DNA of 64,000 nucleotides from Pseudoalteromonas ruthenica (GCF_008808095.1 NZ_CP023396.1:2683501-2747500), one strand, 5' to 3'. Counted from the stretch's first letter, positions 18,644 through 29,747 are shown. The notes: generated from the letters alone by a model not told the origin. Made by a program: numbers and translations.

Positions 18644-21073
18644 TTAGATAGGTGAACCCGGCGGCATAGGTAAAGGTTTAAAGCTTTGCGGCCACTGACC
18701 GCGCTCTAGGAATTGGTTAATGGCATCGGCCAAGTGTTGTTTAAAGGCACTTTCGCCGCTACTCACGCTGCCCAGCAGCTTATCTTGTTGATAGTCATCG
18801 GCAATTTGCCGTAAGTAGTACTTGAATTGAGCTTGTACTTCAGGCGCCACTTTGTCGCTACTGACTAAATTAACAAAATGCTGAGCACTCAACCACTGAA
18901 TGCGATGTTGCACTTTCGCCGCCATCGCGCTGGGATGCTCATTATCAAAAATGCGGGCAACAAACTGCTCAAGTAAGTTATCGAGCCCAAACGCTTGCTC
19001 GCTACGGGCCCCTTGTTGGGCAAGGCGATTCAGACGTTCAGGGTGAAACAACAGTGCTAACGTATGATTTGCCGCCACCTCAGGAAGCGCCATGGCATCA
19101 AGGGTGATCCCGGTACGCCCTTTTACACTTTCACGGGTTGGGTATTCGCCATAAGCTTTCGGTGGGATCAACGCCACCACACTCTCGGGTAACACTAACT
19201 GCTGCGCATCGAGAGTTGCCAATAGCGCTTGAAACGCACTTTGTTGGCGCTCTCGAGCAACGACTTGGGTTCCTTGCACCGGTTGCGCACTGCGCACTTC
19301 ATAACTGTAATCAACGCCCCCGACTAACTTCACCGCCGCCTCAACTTGATAGCGGTGAAATAGATACAAGGGCACTAGCACTTCCTCCAGCTGCGATAAG
19401 GAGGTGCCCGCTTTGACATTCTCGATACCAAATCGCGCCAGTGCCTGTTTGCGCACTTGCATCACACGTTGTAGCTCAGCGGCAGGGTCTTCACCATTAT
19501 CCCATAGGTGACCGCTCGGGTGGGCGCCGCCTTGAGCTCGGGCATCGCGATCAGAGATAAACTCTAATCCCAATTCACGATTTTGCGCCAAAATAGCATG
19601 CAACTGCTCGCCTTCGTCTTGGCCACGAAAATCACTGTAGCCATATTTGATTACTTGCTCATCCCACAGCCCCATGCCTTTGGCATAACCCTTAGTGGTA
19701 TCTAACTGACCTTGCTGATTGAGCGCCACTAATGGGTGCGGATAATCCATGACCGAGGCTCGGGCACGGCTTGATGCGGCGAAGTTATGAGCGATCCCTA
19801 AGGTGTGGCCTATCTCATGCGCACTGAGTTGACGGATGCGATCGAGCGCCATGGCTTGTAGCTTATCGGTCACCTCATCACCCTTTTTATAGGGGGCAGC
19901 CAAGGCTTCGGCTATTAAAATGTCTTGGCGTACACGCAGCGATCCCAAGGTTACATGACCTTTGATAATCTCTCCGGTACGCGGGTCAATCACTGAGCCA
20001 CCATAAGACCAGCCCCTCGTGGCGCGGTGGACCCACTGAATCACGTTATAGCGTACATCCATGGGGTCGGCATGCTCAGGCAGCATTTTCACTTGGAAGG
20101 CATTTTTGTAGCCCGCCTTTTCAAAGGCAGTGTTCCACCACTTGGCACCATCGAGTAATGCTGTGCGCACCGGCTCAGGCACCCCGGGGTCAAGGTAGTA
20201 AACGATCGGCTTAACAGCTTCACTCAGTGCTTTATTCGGGTGTTTTTTCTCCAGTCGATGGCGCGGGATATAGCGCACATACATGCTCTCCCCCAGTGGC
20301 GCCGAATAGTCTTTATGCTCGATACTCCAATAACCCGACTGCGGGTGAAACTCGCGCGGTTGATAATTGTCGTCTGGCAATGCAATCAATGAATGATGCA
20401 TATGCACCGTCAGCGCATAAGGGTCGGCACTGACTTGCTTTACGTATTCACCAGGCTTAGTGCCACTAAACGTTAGCACCGCTTCCAACTCGGTATTGTT
20501 CACAAAAGACTTACTGCGCGGCATATGCACGGCGCTACGTGAGGTATCTAAGTTAAAGTGACCTTGCTTGCGCGCCGCTAAAGTGCGGCTCACGCCATGT
20601 ACATCACTCAGCAGGTAGGGAGTATAATCAATCACCACCCGAGTATCGGTGAGCGCTTTAATTTCAAACCCGTGGAGAATGCTTGAGGCGAACGCTTCAC
20701 GCACGCTTTGCTGTTCCGCCTGATTACTGCTAGAGGCTCGATAATAGCTATTAACGGCACGTAACATTACCTTGTTACCCATGCGCTCAAACTGCGCCAA
20801 GTAGGTATTGCCCAACTGGCCGCGATCTAAACCAATATCGTTCGAACCGACACCATAAGGTAAGCTTTGTTGCAGCAAAAACGGCTGTTTAAGTTTATCT
20901 ACTTCCAAGTACAGTTTGCCTTCATCATTGGCATAGTAAAACGTGAAATAACCAGGATACTTGCTCATATTTTGCGTAAACTGGCTGATAGACTTAATTG
21001 CTGCGTGCGCTTGGGTTATCATAGGCAGCAACAAGAGGAACAGTGCGATTCGTAGTATCTGCGGTTTCACCAT
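18644..21073 (-). CDS. Secreted zinc-dependent metalloprotease (DUF5117/DUF4953 type)
   Basis: An 809-residue exported protein with signal peptide ILRIALFLLLLPMITQAHA. The first 400 residues resemble the DUF5117 region found in this family. The catalytic domain carries the extended zinc motif HEIGHTLGIAHNF (about residue 420), followed by SVMDYPHPLV with the Met of a metzincin-like turn. Around it, IQWVHRATRGWSYGGSVIDP is also family-typical. The substrate is unknown; location is periplasm or outside. The start is taken at ATG 21073; a GTG three codons upstream is possible. Its own terminator separates it from mpl. Confidence 0.85.
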   Translation of the reverse strand: MVKPQILRIALFLLLLPMITQAHAAIKSISQFTQNMSKYPGYFTFYYANDEGKLYLEVDKLKQPFLLQQSLPYGVGSNDIGLDRGQLGNTYLAQFERMGNKVMLRAVNSYYRASSSNQAEQQSVREAFASSILHGFEIKALTDTRVVIDYTPYLLSDVHGVSRTLAARKQGHFNLDTSRSAVHMPRSKSFVNNTELEAVLTFSGTKPGEYVKQVSADPYALTVHMHHSLIALPDDNYQPREFHPQSGYWSIEHKDYSAPLGESMYVRYIPRHRLEKKHPNKALSEAVKPIVYYLDPGVPEPVRTALLDGAKWWNTAFEKAGYKNAFQVKMLPEHADPMDVRYNVIQWVHRATRGWSYGGSVIDPRTGEIIKGHVTLGSLRVRQDILIAEALAAPYKKGDEVTDKLQAMALDRIRQLSAHEIGHTLGIAHNFAASSRARASVMDYPHPLVALNQQGQLDTTKGYAKGMGLWDEQVIKYGYSDFRGQDEGEQLHAILAQNRELGLEFISDRDARAQGGAHPSGHLWDNGEDPAAELQRVMQVRKQALARFGIENVKAGTSLSQLEEVLVPLYLFHRYQVEAAVKLVGGVDYSYEVRSAQPVQGTQVVARERQQSAFQALLATLDAQQLVLPESVVALIPPKAYGEYPTRESVKGRTGITLDAMALPEVAANHTLALLFHPERLNRLAQQGARSEQAFGLDNLLEQFVARIFDNEHPSAMAAKVQHRIQWLSAQHFVNLVSSDKVAPEVQAQFKYYLRQIADDYQQDKLLGSVSSGESAFKQHLADAINQFLERGQWPQSFKPLPMPPGSPI

Positions 21074-21245
21074 GGTTCTCACTTTGTTATTGGTATCGTT
21101 TGTAGAGTGTAGAAATTATCGCCATTGAGTATATCCGCTCGGCGCCAATCTACAACCGCAACACGATAAATAAACAGCGTATTCTGAGCGGTACTCTCTC
21201 ACATTTTCAGCCGCTTAGGCCCAACAGACTAAGGAACAAAACAGC

Positions 21246-22214
21246 ATGCGCAGACTCCCTCCGGTATTGCTAGAAGACGGTTGCCCACGCGATCTTATCT
21301 CCCTTATTCGCACCATTTTGGCCGCGTGTAAGGAGATCTCTTTCCGAGTCAGTCAAGGTGCTCTTTCTGGCGTACTTGGCTCCACCTTAGATGAGAATAT
21401 TCAAGGTGAAACACAAAAGAAACTAGACGTGTTATCGAACCAACTCCTCAAAGATATCTTGTTGGAGTCAGGTTACGTTAAAGCCATCGCCTCTGAAGAG
21501 GAAGAAGGGACCGTAGCTGGTAACCCTGAGGCCGACTACATTGTTGCCTTTGACCCGCTTGATGGTTCTTCTAATACCGATATTAATTCCCTAGTGGGCA
21601 CTATTTTCTCGGTGATGCGCGTACCTAAAGAAGCCGATGCCAGCGATCCAGCCATTTTCCTACAAAAAGGTGAGCAACAGGTCGCGGCGGGTTATGTTTT
21701 ATATGGTCCATCAACAATGCTGGCGCTCACCACTGGTAAAGGCACTCGCCTTTTCACCTTAGATAGAACCCACGGCAGCTTCTTGCTAACGCAAGATTTT
21801 GCTTCAGTGCCAGCACAGACCCAAGAATTCGCAATTAATGCCTCTAACCAACGGCATTGGCAAGCGCCGATGCAGCAATACATCGCCGATTTACTTGCCG
21901 GTAAGAGCGGCCCTCGTGGCAAAAACTTTAATATGCGCTGGATAGCCGCCATGGTCGGCGATGTCCATCGCGTGCTCTGTCGTGGCGGCCTGTTTACCTA
22001 CCCGGCCGATACTAAAAACCCCGACAAGCCTTATAAACTGCGCCTCCTTTATGAAGCCAACCCGATGGCTATGCTAATTGAACAAGCTGGAGGTTTGGCA
22101 AGTACGGGCGAGCAGCGGATTATGGAAGTAGACCCGCAGCAAATTCACCAGCGTGTCGCGGTGATTCTCGGCTCGAAAGAGGAAGTAGAAACCTGTTTAA
22201 GCTATCACCAATAA
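21246..22214 (+). CDS. fbp: Class I fructose-1,6-bisphosphatase
   Basis: This 322-residue enzyme carries out the gluconeogenic step from fructose-1,6-bisphosphate to fructose-6-phosphate. The metal-binding motif is [20 protein letters not shown], with the acidic cluster [10 protein letters not shown] before it and [20 protein letters not shown] near the C-terminus. AAGGAAC lies upstream of the start. In E. coli fbp is next to mpl; here the metalloprotease gene sits between them. A terminator follows. Confidence 0.97.
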   Translation: MRRLPPVLLEDGCPRDLISLIRTILAACKEISFRVSQGALSGVLGSTLDENIQGETQKKLDVLSNQLLKDILLESGYVKAIASEEEEGTVAGNPEADYIVAFDPLDGSSNTDINSLVGTIFSVMRVPKEADASDPAIFLQKGEQQVAAGYVLYGPSTMLALTTGKGTRLFTLDRTHGSFLLTQDFASVPAQTQEFAINASNQRHWQAPMQQYIADLLAGKSGPRGKNFNMRWIAAMVGDVHRVLCRGGLFTYPADTKNPDKPYKLRLLYEANPMAMLIEQAGGLASTGEQRIMEVDPQQIHQRVAVILGSKEEVETCLSYHQ

Positions 22215-22217
22215 CAT

Positions 22218-22242
22218 AAAGGCACCCTTGGGTGCCTTTTTT
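22218..22242 (+). terminator. Terminator after fbp
   Basis: GGCACCC-TT-GGGTGCC is followed by T6. The T tract touches the stop codon of the convergent sseA gene, and the A/T-flanked stem may act in both directions. Confidence 0.85.
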
Positions 22243-23068
22243 ACTTGTCTATTGGTAAATCATGGCGGGCGCCCCATTCACTCCAGGAGCCGTCATATAC
22301 TTGTAGATTCCGATAACCACATTCGTAAGCAGCTAGCGCCAAGATGCAAGCGGTGATCCCGGAACCACAGCTAAATTGTAACTGCTGCACATCTGGGGCA
22401 ACCAAGTCATTAAAGCACTGCTGCAATGCCGCAACGTCTAATAAGGCGCCGTCTTTAATTAACCGCGCATACGGCAAATTAGCGGAGTGCGGAATGTGTC
22501 CGCTGCGCATGCCTTCACGGGGCTCTTCAGCAGTGCCATCAAAGCGTGGCGCCGGGCGTGCATCCAATAATAAAGTGTGGCGTTGGTCTATACTCGTGAG
22601 CACTTGCTCAGCATCAATAAAGTAGCCTGCTCGTGGCTGCGCCACAAAGTTACCTTGGGCTTGAGGCTCACTCCAACCTTGTTGCACCGGTAACTCAGCA
22701 CTGCGCCAAGCAGGTAGGCCTGCGCGTAATACTTTAACATTATCAAAGCCAAAGGCTTTGAACATCCACCACGCTCGTGCGGCGCTAAACAACCCCTGAT
22801 CGTCATAAACAACAACTTCGGAGTCGATATTGACGCCAGCAATGCGCATTTCATGCTCGAATTGCTCGGCGCTGCATAGCATATTTGGCCAAGGGCTGTT
22901 GTGATCCGCCAACGCCGATTTTATATCAAATCGTCGAGCACCTCGGATCACCGCCGCTGGCGAGTAACCACCCGACTTACCCGGCAACACCATACCGGCA
23001 TCGAAAATTATCAACTCGGGCTTATCTAGCTTTGATGCCAATTCAGCCACTGATATCTGTTGTTCCAT
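22241..23068 (-). CDS. sseA: 3-mercaptopyruvate sulfurtransferase (tandem rhodanese)
   Basis: The 275-residue protein has two rhodanese domains. The first, inactive one contains VVYDDQGLFSAARAWWMF; the second has the catalytic cysteine loop SCGSGITACILALA, the CG[SG]G[VI]T form characteristic of mercaptopyruvate rather than thiosulfate sulfurtransferases. It moves sulfur from 3-mercaptopyruvate to thiols or cyanide in the cytoplasm. AGGTG stands eight bases before the start. Downstream of tagD-like on the same strand but 39 bases apart; no functional link is evident. Confidence 0.9.
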   Translation of the reverse strand: MEQQISVAELASKLDKPELIIFDAGMVLPGKSGGYSPAAVIRGARRFDIKSALADHNSPWPNMLCSAEQFEHEMRIAGVNIDSEVVVYDDQGLFSAARAWWMFKAFGFDNVKVLRAGLPAWRSAELPVQQGWSEPQAQGNFVAQPRAGYFIDAEQVLTSIDQRHTLLLDARPAPRFDGTAEEPREGMRSGHIPHSANLPYARLIKDGALLDVAALQQCFNDLVAPDVQQLQFSCGSGITACILALAAYECGYRNLQVYDGSWSEWGARHDLPIDK

Positions 23069-23107
23069 GTCGATAGCACCTTTTGCGCTTGCAAGTGGAC
23101 TTTGACG

Positions 23108-23512
23108 TTAGCAGAACTCTGGCTGGCGCACCACCTCAATTATCTCTGTGGTAGAAATAGAGGGAGTACGGGGTAAGTAGACGACCTCACATACCTCTTT
23201 GAGGTCATCGAACTTACCTTGCCAATCATCGCCCATCACTAGCATGTCCGCATTGTAGGTTTCAATATAATGGCGCTTGAGTTCTAAAGACTGCTCTAAG
23301 AACACATCGGATACACACTTTAACGCGGCAATGATATTCATACGGTCTGCTTGCGCATAGACCGGAGCGCGGCCTTTTTTCCGTACATTAAGGGCATCGG
23401 AAGATACCCCCACTATCAGTTCATCGCCAAGCGCTGCGGCACGTTCTAGGATATTGACATGGCCGACATGGAATACATCAAAAGTACCGAACGTTATTAT
23501 TTTAGTTGTCAT
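23108..23512 (-). CDS. Glycerol-3-phosphate cytidylyltransferase-like nucleotidyltransferase (TagD family)
   Basis: A 134-residue cytidylyltransferase with the nucleotide motif FGTFDVFHVGHVNILERA (the HxGH box) and the second family motif PSISTTEII near the C-terminus. Length and both motifs match TagD/GCT enzymes, which make CDP-glycerol from glycerol-3-phosphate and CTP. It overlaps by 11 bases the gene for a CDP-glycerol glycerophosphotransferase-like protein, which makes CDP-glycerol the most likely product. Closely related enzymes using ethanolamine phosphate or other alcohols cannot be excluded from sequence alone. Confidence 0.85.
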   Translation of the reverse strand: MTTKIITFGTFDVFHVGHVNILERAAALGDELIVGVSSDALNVRKKGRAPVYAQADRMNIIAALKCVSDVFLEQSLELKRHYIETYNADMLVMGDDWQGKFDDLKEVCEVVYLPRTPSISTTEIIEVVRQPEFC

Positions 23513-24578
23513 ATAGGTAGCTTACTATTCTCTTCGCACTGTTGCCGTCAAGCCTCCCTGCTAGGCGTTCTATCGTGGTTTGGTTTTGTTGGTTATGAAA
23601 TTTTTGTGGCTGATGTAACGCCTCTTCAATGGCCCTTATCACATCAGAAGGGCTATCTGCTTTAAAGCACAGCGGCTCAAAGTAGGAGATATCATCGTCT
23701 AAACGCGCTTTAAAGCGGTACGCAAAAGGCCCTCGGTAAGACCATCTGAGCTTGTAGAAGTTGCACCACACTACCGGCTTACCCAACGCAAAGAACTCAA
23801 AAATAGCCGACGACGCATCCGACACCAAGACATCAGCGAGCGCCATAAAAGGGACTAAATTAAACTCTTCAAGTTGACTCACATACACATGCTCATACTG
23901 CTGCCATCGCTGTAATAAGCGTTGGTGCTTTTGATATTTGTCTTTTGTTTGCGAAAAATAATGCGGCTTAATAATTACATTGCAGTGTGTCAGGTTTGCC
24001 AGCCAGTTTTTAGGCAGCCGCTCCAGCGAGCTTGGATAAAAAGTCGGAGCGTAAAGTACCGTGGGCTTGCTGGCATCAAGGCCAAAGTCTTCATGGCTTG
24101 GTAACGGATACTGCGGTTGACTCAATAATGGGTCTAACTTGGCGTATCCAGTGTCAACAAACGTCGAGTCTGGATAAAGTGTGTGTAAGCGGGTCAAACG
24201 GTGTTGACCTTCAACAAAGCGCACTGAAGTTGCATTGTTCGAGGCATCATAGTAACACGCCTTGGGGCCAATGCCGTGCTGCATCAACGCCGTTTTTACT
24301 ATGCTATTTAGCTCTGCAATAGCCGCGAAAGCCTTACCAAATATAACCCAATCAGCGCCGCATTGACGATAAAACGCGACCGCTTGTGATTCACTTTGCA
24401 GCCAATGCGCATTTAAATCATGGGCCTTTATTGCATATTCTGCGGCCGCATTGAGCGCCGTGTCTTCTTGCTTATAAAGCACCACCACGGTCTGTGCACC
24501 ACGTTGATTAAGCTCATCGATAACAGGTAAATATTGAGGCAAGTAGTACAAGTGTAAAACGTCGAAAAAAACCTTCAT
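23502..24578 (-). CDS. CDP-glycerol glycerophosphotransferase family protein
   Basis: A 358-residue protein of the TagF/TagB fold (PF04464-like). The C-terminal half has the expected pattern: PTVLYAPTFYPSSLERLP, then NVIIKPHYFSQTKDKY with the phosphate-binding His, then LADVLVSDASSAIFEFFALG with the D-x-SS motif, and GKPVVW. It probably transfers glycerol phosphate from CDP-glycerol to a surface glycan. There is no membrane helix. The start at ATG 24578 is chosen over a TTG four codons upstream. It is followed by the overlapping tagD-like gene. No capsule or O-antigen cluster is nearby, so the acceptor is unknown. Confidence 0.82.
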   Translation of the reverse strand: MKVFFDVLHLYYLPQYLPVIDELNQRGAQTVVVLYKQEDTALNAAAEYAIKAHDLNAHWLQSESQAVAFYRQCGADWVIFGKAFAAIAELNSIVKTALMQHGIGPKACYYDASNNATSVRFVEGQHRLTRLHTLYPDSTFVDTGYAKLDPLLSQPQYPLPSHEDFGLDASKPTVLYAPTFYPSSLERLPKNWLANLTHCNVIIKPHYFSQTKDKYQKHQRLLQRWQQYEHVYVSQLEEFNLVPFMALADVLVSDASSAIFEFFALGKPVVWCNFYKLRWSYRGPFAYRFKARLDDDISYFEPLCFKADSPSDVIRAIEEALHQPQKFHNQQNQTTIERLAGRLDGNSAKRIVSYLYDN

Positions 24579-24660
24579 ACAACGGTGCAAAGCGGAAAAA
24601 ACATTCGCCCATCATACTAAAAAACCGAATTGTTTGCCTAATTGTACCCTGACTACCTAT

Positions 24661-24691
24661 AAAAATGCCGCCAATATCGTTGTGGCGGCAT
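24661..24691 (-). terminator. Terminator after purC
   Basis: On the minus strand ATGCCGCCA and TGGCGGCAT form a 9-bp stem with a 9-base loop, followed by TTTTTA. It lies between purC and the glycerophosphotransferase gene, so the latter has its own promoter in the remaining 80 or so bases. Confidence 0.8.
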
Positions 24692-24711
24692 ACTTCGTGA
24701 CCCGAATAGGA

Positions 24712-25812
24712 CTAATCGATAAGCTGATATTGCTCCTTGAGCACCGCTATAATTTCACTGCGCGGGTCGGTAGGAATTTGCAGTGGCTCGCCAATGATTT
24801 TACTAGCAATGCCAACGTAAGTGTCAGACACTTGCATCATTACTTCAACCGGCAACTTATAGTCTTGGGCGAGTTGCTCACGCTCAGCCATGCGCTCTTT
24901 ATTTAGCAACACATCGCTGTCGGGTACATTATTGATAAGCAGCTGGCGAAACCCCTCTTTGGAGTTTTCAATGATTTTACCATCGCGGTATGCGGGACCA
25001 TCCCAAATACGTGAAGAGTCTGGCGTACCCACCTCATCAATGTAGATTAACTGCTCATTGCCCTGCATGTCTTCGACGTAACCGAATTCGAATTTGGTAT
25101 CGACAAAGATTTGATCTAACTTCGCCAGCTCAGCGCTGATAACATTAAATCCTTGCACCAATAAGTGCTCATATTTTGCCACATCAGCTGCTGAGCTAAA
25201 GTTGAATGCATCTAGGTTATCGGTGATGTTTTTGCGCGTGATGTTTACATCATCCACGGCTGGCACGTCATCTAGCCCTTCAATAATGCCCTTGGTCGAT
25301 GGTGTTATCAGCACTTCATCTAACTTTTGATTCGCGGTTAGCCCCTCAGGTAGGTCGATGCCGCAGAAAGAGCGGATGCCTTTGGCGTAATCACGCCACA
25401 TGCTACCAGTGATATATTGACGAGCGATGGCTTCCACTTTTACTGTTTTGGCTTTACGCACAATCCATACGTATGGGTGTGGAATATCCACAATATGGTT
25501 GCCAGCAAGTCCGGCGGCATCAAATTGTTTAAACCAGTGCGCAGCCACTGCATTCAGCGCAATGCCCTTGCCTGGAATGCCGTTTAAGCCCTGCTCACCT
25601 TGCCAAATACAATCAAACGCCGAGATCCGATCGGAGATAACCATAATTGCCAACTCGGTCCCCTGTGGCACCGCATACCCTTTTTCTGCAATTAAGCGAG
25701 CACTGTCTTGCTCGGTTAACCAGTAAACGGAACGCACTTTGCCGCTGTGCACCGGACCTTGAGTGCGAATAGGTAGATCATCGTTTACATCTAAGACTTT
25801 GTAGTTGCTCAT
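24712..25812 (-). CDS. purC: Phosphoribosylaminoimidazole-succinocarboxamide synthase
   Basis: SAICAR synthetase adds aspartate to CAIR in purine synthesis. The 366-residue protein is the long form, about 130 residues longer than E. coli PurC (237). Motifs include [54 protein letters not shown] and [19 protein letters not shown] five bases upstream fixes the ATG at 25812 instead of an earlier Met. It stands alone between the two glycerophosphotransferase genes and has its own terminator. Confidence 0.95.
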   Translation of the reverse strand: MSNYKVLDVNDDLPIRTQGPVHSGKVRSVYWLTEQDSARLIAEKGYAVPQGTELAIMVISDRISAFDCIWQGEQGLNGIPGKGIALNAVAAHWFKQFDAAGLAGNHIVDIPHPYVWIVRKAKTVKVEAIARQYITGSMWRDYAKGIRSFCGIDLPEGLTANQKLDEVLITPSTKGIIEGLDDVPAVDDVNITRKNITDNLDAFNFSSAADVAKYEHLLVQGFNVISAELAKLDQIFVDTKFEFGYVEDMQGNEQLIYIDEVGTPDSSRIWDGPAYRDGKIIENSKEGFRQLLINNVPDSDVLLNKERMAEREQLAQDYKLPVEVMMQVSDTYVGIASKIIGEPLQIPTDPRSEIIAVLKEQYQLID

Positions 25813-26028
25813 GGTTACTCCAAACAAGGGCTAATTTCGATACACCGACCGAGGCTGTGAGCGCGCTATGATAGTTCAGCTGGCAGCGAAGATAAAGATA
25901 ATCGCCGCAACAAAGCGGACTTTTGTCCTATCTTTTTTATTCTCGACACTGGATAGCCCTTGTACCTGTCATTTAAAGTTAATATTGCGGTAAACTAAAC
26001 AACATCTTTTTGCTATAGGGGCACGGCG

Positions 26029-27102
26029 GTGGACTTATCGAGCAGCACTCAGGGCAAGCGATACCTTATGTATATTTCGCAAAATTACTCCTATGCGATT
26101 TTACGCCCTTTACAACAAGTTATTCGCGCTCACGGCGGCGAAGTAAAGTGGTTTTTACAAGGCGATGAAGTTAACCCTGATTTCCTAGCTGCGGACGAAT
26201 CTCAGTTATTAACCGTTGATGCAATTCGCCAGTGGCGGCCTCACGCAGCCTTTGCACCAGCGAATATCATGCCCACCTTTTTTCCTGGTAAGAAGGTCGC
26301 TGTGTTTCATGGCTTTGACGCGGGCAAGTTAAATAGTCGCGGCAAGAACGACCATTTCACCATTCGTGGTTGCTTTGATTTGTATTGTACTCAAGGCCCA
26401 AATACCACTGAGCCCTTTACCCAGTTAGCCCAGCAACATGGTTTTTTTCGTGTGCGTGAAACGGGTTGGTCAATGCTCGACCCACTGTTTAGCCCCACAC
26501 CAAATAACCTCTATAGCAGTGCTGACTCGCGCCCGACTTTATTGATTTGCTCAACCTTTTCCAAGCGCTTGTCACTGGCCCCAGTGTTGGTTGAGCACAT
26601 TAAAGAGCTCCGCGATAGCGGTAAATACCGTATTTTAGTGCAGTTCCACCCGAAGATGAGTGCCGATATCGTGGCGCAATATAAAGCCATGCAAAATGAT
26701 AGTCTCAGCTTTGTTGAAACCGACAATGTCATTCCCCTGTTGCAAGCAGCGGACGTAATGCTCTGTGATACCTCTTCGATTTTGCTAATGTTTTTATTGC
26801 TGCGTCGCCCGGTGGTTACTTTTAATAATCAAGCCCCTGCAGCGCACCTTCTCAATGTAACCGATGCGACGCAGGTTGAAGCGGTAATAGACCAAGCGCT
26901 GACCCGACCGCCTGAGTTAATGGCTAATATCGAGTCTTTCTGCCAGCAACTGCATCCCTATCAAGATGGTCGCTCGAGTGAGCGGGTATTGGCGGCGACC
27001 AATGATTTAATTATCAGTGACGGCGCTGAGCTAAAGGCCAAGCCCCTTAATTTGCTACGCCAGTTTAAGATGCGTAAAAAATTGGCATATTGGCGTTGGT
27101 AA
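26029..27102 (+). CDS. Second CDP-glycerol glycerophosphotransferase family protein
   Basis: A 357-residue protein starting with GTG (AGGGG seven bases upstream). It belongs to the same PF04464-type family as the gene at 23502-24578 but is only distantly similar to it. Recognisable parts are KKVAVFHGFDAGKLNSRGKN, VRETGWSMLDPLF, ILVQFHPKMSADIVAQYKAM, and LLQAADVMLCDTSSILLMFL with the D-x-SS motif. The C-terminus is basic (RQFKMRKKLAYWRW), suggesting contact with the inner membrane surface. Substrate and acceptor are unknown; the nearby tagD-like gene suggests CDP-glycerol. Confidence 0.78.
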   Translation: MDLSSSTQGKRYLMYISQNYSYAILRPLQQVIRAHGGEVKWFLQGDEVNPDFLAADESQLLTVDAIRQWRPHAAFAPANIMPTFFPGKKVAVFHGFDAGKLNSRGKNDHFTIRGCFDLYCTQGPNTTEPFTQLAQQHGFFRVRETGWSMLDPLFSPTPNNLYSSADSRPTLLICSTFSKRLSLAPVLVEHIKELRDSGKYRILVQFHPKMSADIVAQYKAMQNDSLSFVETDNVIPLLQAADVMLCDTSSILLMFLLLRRPVVTFNNQAPAAHLLNVTDATQVEAVIDQALTRPPELMANIESFCQQLHPYQDGRSSERVLAATNDLIISDGAELKAKPLNLLRQFKMRKKLAYWRW

Positions 27103-27141
27103 CGGGCCATTGATCGCATTGCGCTGGCCCTAAAACATGAC

Positions 27142-27156
27142 TGTGATACAGTAACA
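27142..27156 (+). promoter_or_regulatory. Candidate Zur-like operator before the ABC module
   Basis: TGTGATACAGTAACA agrees with the core TGTTATAnTATAACA of the enterobacterial Zur consensus at 11 of the 14 defined positions. It overlaps the inverted repeat ACTGT-GAT-ACAGT (27140-27152). It lies 30 bases before the likely start of the ATPase gene. The outer consensus bases are not conserved, so this is a suggestion only. Confidence 0.3.
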
Positions 27157-27185
27157 ACAATTGCAAGTCAGCGGTATTGAACGTG

Positions 27186-27880
27186 ATGATTGAAATAGAA
27201 AAGCTATGGTTTTCTTGGCATGGTGAAAAGCACACACCCACTCTAGCAATAGACTCGTTGCACATAAAAAAAGGTGAGCATGTTTTTTTACACGGCCCCA
27301 GCGGCACCGGTAAATCAACGCTACTGTCGTTACTGGCGGGGATCCAAACCCCGCAACGCGGGCACATTCGCATTGCCGATACCAATCTCAGCGCCCTGAG
27401 CAGCGCCAAACGCGATCAGTTTCGTGCCGATCACCTTGGCTATATTTTTCAAAACTTTAATTTACTGCCCTACCTTAGCCCTATCGACAATGTCACCTTA
27501 GCCTTGGCTTTTTCCGCTGTTCGCCGCCAACGAGCGCAACGCGCCGGTATGGCAATGAACGAACTGGCAGCCACCTTGCTCACTCAGCTCGGTTTAGATG
27601 CTAGCCACCATCATCAAGCGGTTAATACCTTGAGTATCGGTCAGCAGCAACGCGTAGGCGCAGCGCGAGCGGTCATTGGTGAGCCCGAAGTGATCATCGC
27701 CGATGAACCCACCTCCGCCCTTGATGAGGACAACCGCAAGGCGTTTATCGAGTTGCTGTTCGAGCAAACCGACAAGACCGGCGCCACGGTGGTGTTTGTG
27801 AGCCATGAAAAGTCCCTCGCGCCGCTGTTCTCCAAGGTGGTGAGCCTAAGTGAAGTTAATCAGCTTGCAGGAGTGGCGTC

Positions 27881-27884
<4 letters not shown>
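27186..27884 (+). CDS. ABC transporter ATP-binding protein (LolD/MacB-like), putative zinc-uptake module
   Basis: A 232-residue ATPase with Walker A HGPSGTGKSTLLSLLAG, a Q-loop in YIFQNFNLLPYLSP, signature LSIGQQQRVGAARA, Walker B EVIIADEPTSALDEDN and switch His in VFVSHEKSL. These are features of the MacB/LolD class that pairs with FtsX-like permeases, and such a permease follows with a 4-base overlap. The start is uncertain: TTG 27177, GTG 27183 and ATG 27186 are all in frame and no strong ribosome site is seen; ATG is chosen. Gene order with a DUF3299 protein recalls the Vibrio ZrgABCDE zinc system. Confidence 0.85.
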
Positions 27885-29209
<1,325 letters not shown>

Positions 29210-29216
29210 GATATTT

Positions 29217-29708
29217 ATGAAGTTTATTTACGCAAGTTTGGTGCTTTTGAGCACCGCGTTGACAGGCTCGGCAATGGCCAATGAGCCCCTGGAGATTTTT
29301 TGGGAAGACCTGGTGCCAGAAGGTCATGTTGCCGTCGATACACGCAATAGTTCATCAAGCCACGAAGGCAGTGAGCAAAACTGGGTGCAGCCAAATTTAG
29401 ATGCCCCAGTGGTACAAAAATACAATGGCAAAACCGTAAGCCTTCCCGGCTTTGTGGTGCCTTTGGAGGGAGACAACGAGTCCATAACTGAGTTTCTCTT
29501 AGTGCCTTATTTCGGCGCGTGTATCCATGTGCCGCCACCACCACCGAATCAAATTGTACATGTGACCATGAAAAATGGTGTGCCGATCGATAGCCTCTAT
29601 GACGCGATAGTAGTGACCGGGGTCATGCAGGCTGATAGCTGGAGCGGTGAAATCGCAAAAACCGGCTACAAAATAGCAGGCGTCGGTGTTGCCCCGTTCG
29701 AGCTATAG
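29217..29708 (+). CDS. Exported DUF3299 protein
   Basis: A 163-residue protein with signal peptide MKFIYASLVLLSTALTGSAMA. The second half shows the family hallmark FGACIHVPPPPPNQIVHV and the end motif GYKIAGVGVAPFEL of DUF3299, a periplasmic family of unknown mechanism. It starts seven bases after the permease stop, so the three genes form one operon. In Vibrio a DUF3299 protein belongs to the Zrg zinc-acquisition cluster, from memory. The DUF2796 (ZrgA) partner of that system is not present in this window. Confidence 0.85.
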   Translation: MKFIYASLVLLSTALTGSAMANEPLEIFWEDLVPEGHVAVDTRNSSSSHEGSEQNWVQPNLDAPVVQKYNGKTVSLPGFVVPLEGDNESITEFLLVPYFGACIHVPPPPPNQIVHVTMKNGVPIDSLYDAIVVTGVMQADSWSGEIAKTGYKIAGVGVAPFEL

Positions 29709-29719
29709 CAAAATCAATT

Positions 29720-29740
29720 GGCCAAGGACACCCCTTGGCC
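29720..29740. terminator. Convergent hairpin between the DUF3299 gene and mutM
   Basis: GGCCAAGG-ACACC-CCTTGGCC is a perfect 8-bp stem in the 39-base gap between two convergent genes. There is no T tract on either side. Confidence 0.5.
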
Positions 29741-29747
29741 GCCCACC

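Noticed and set aside
18644..21073. Metalloprotease gene as a recent insertion between mpl and fbp
   Set aside because: The gene has its own terminator and composition like its neighbours, and no repeats or integrase remnants flank it, so recent transfer is not supported.
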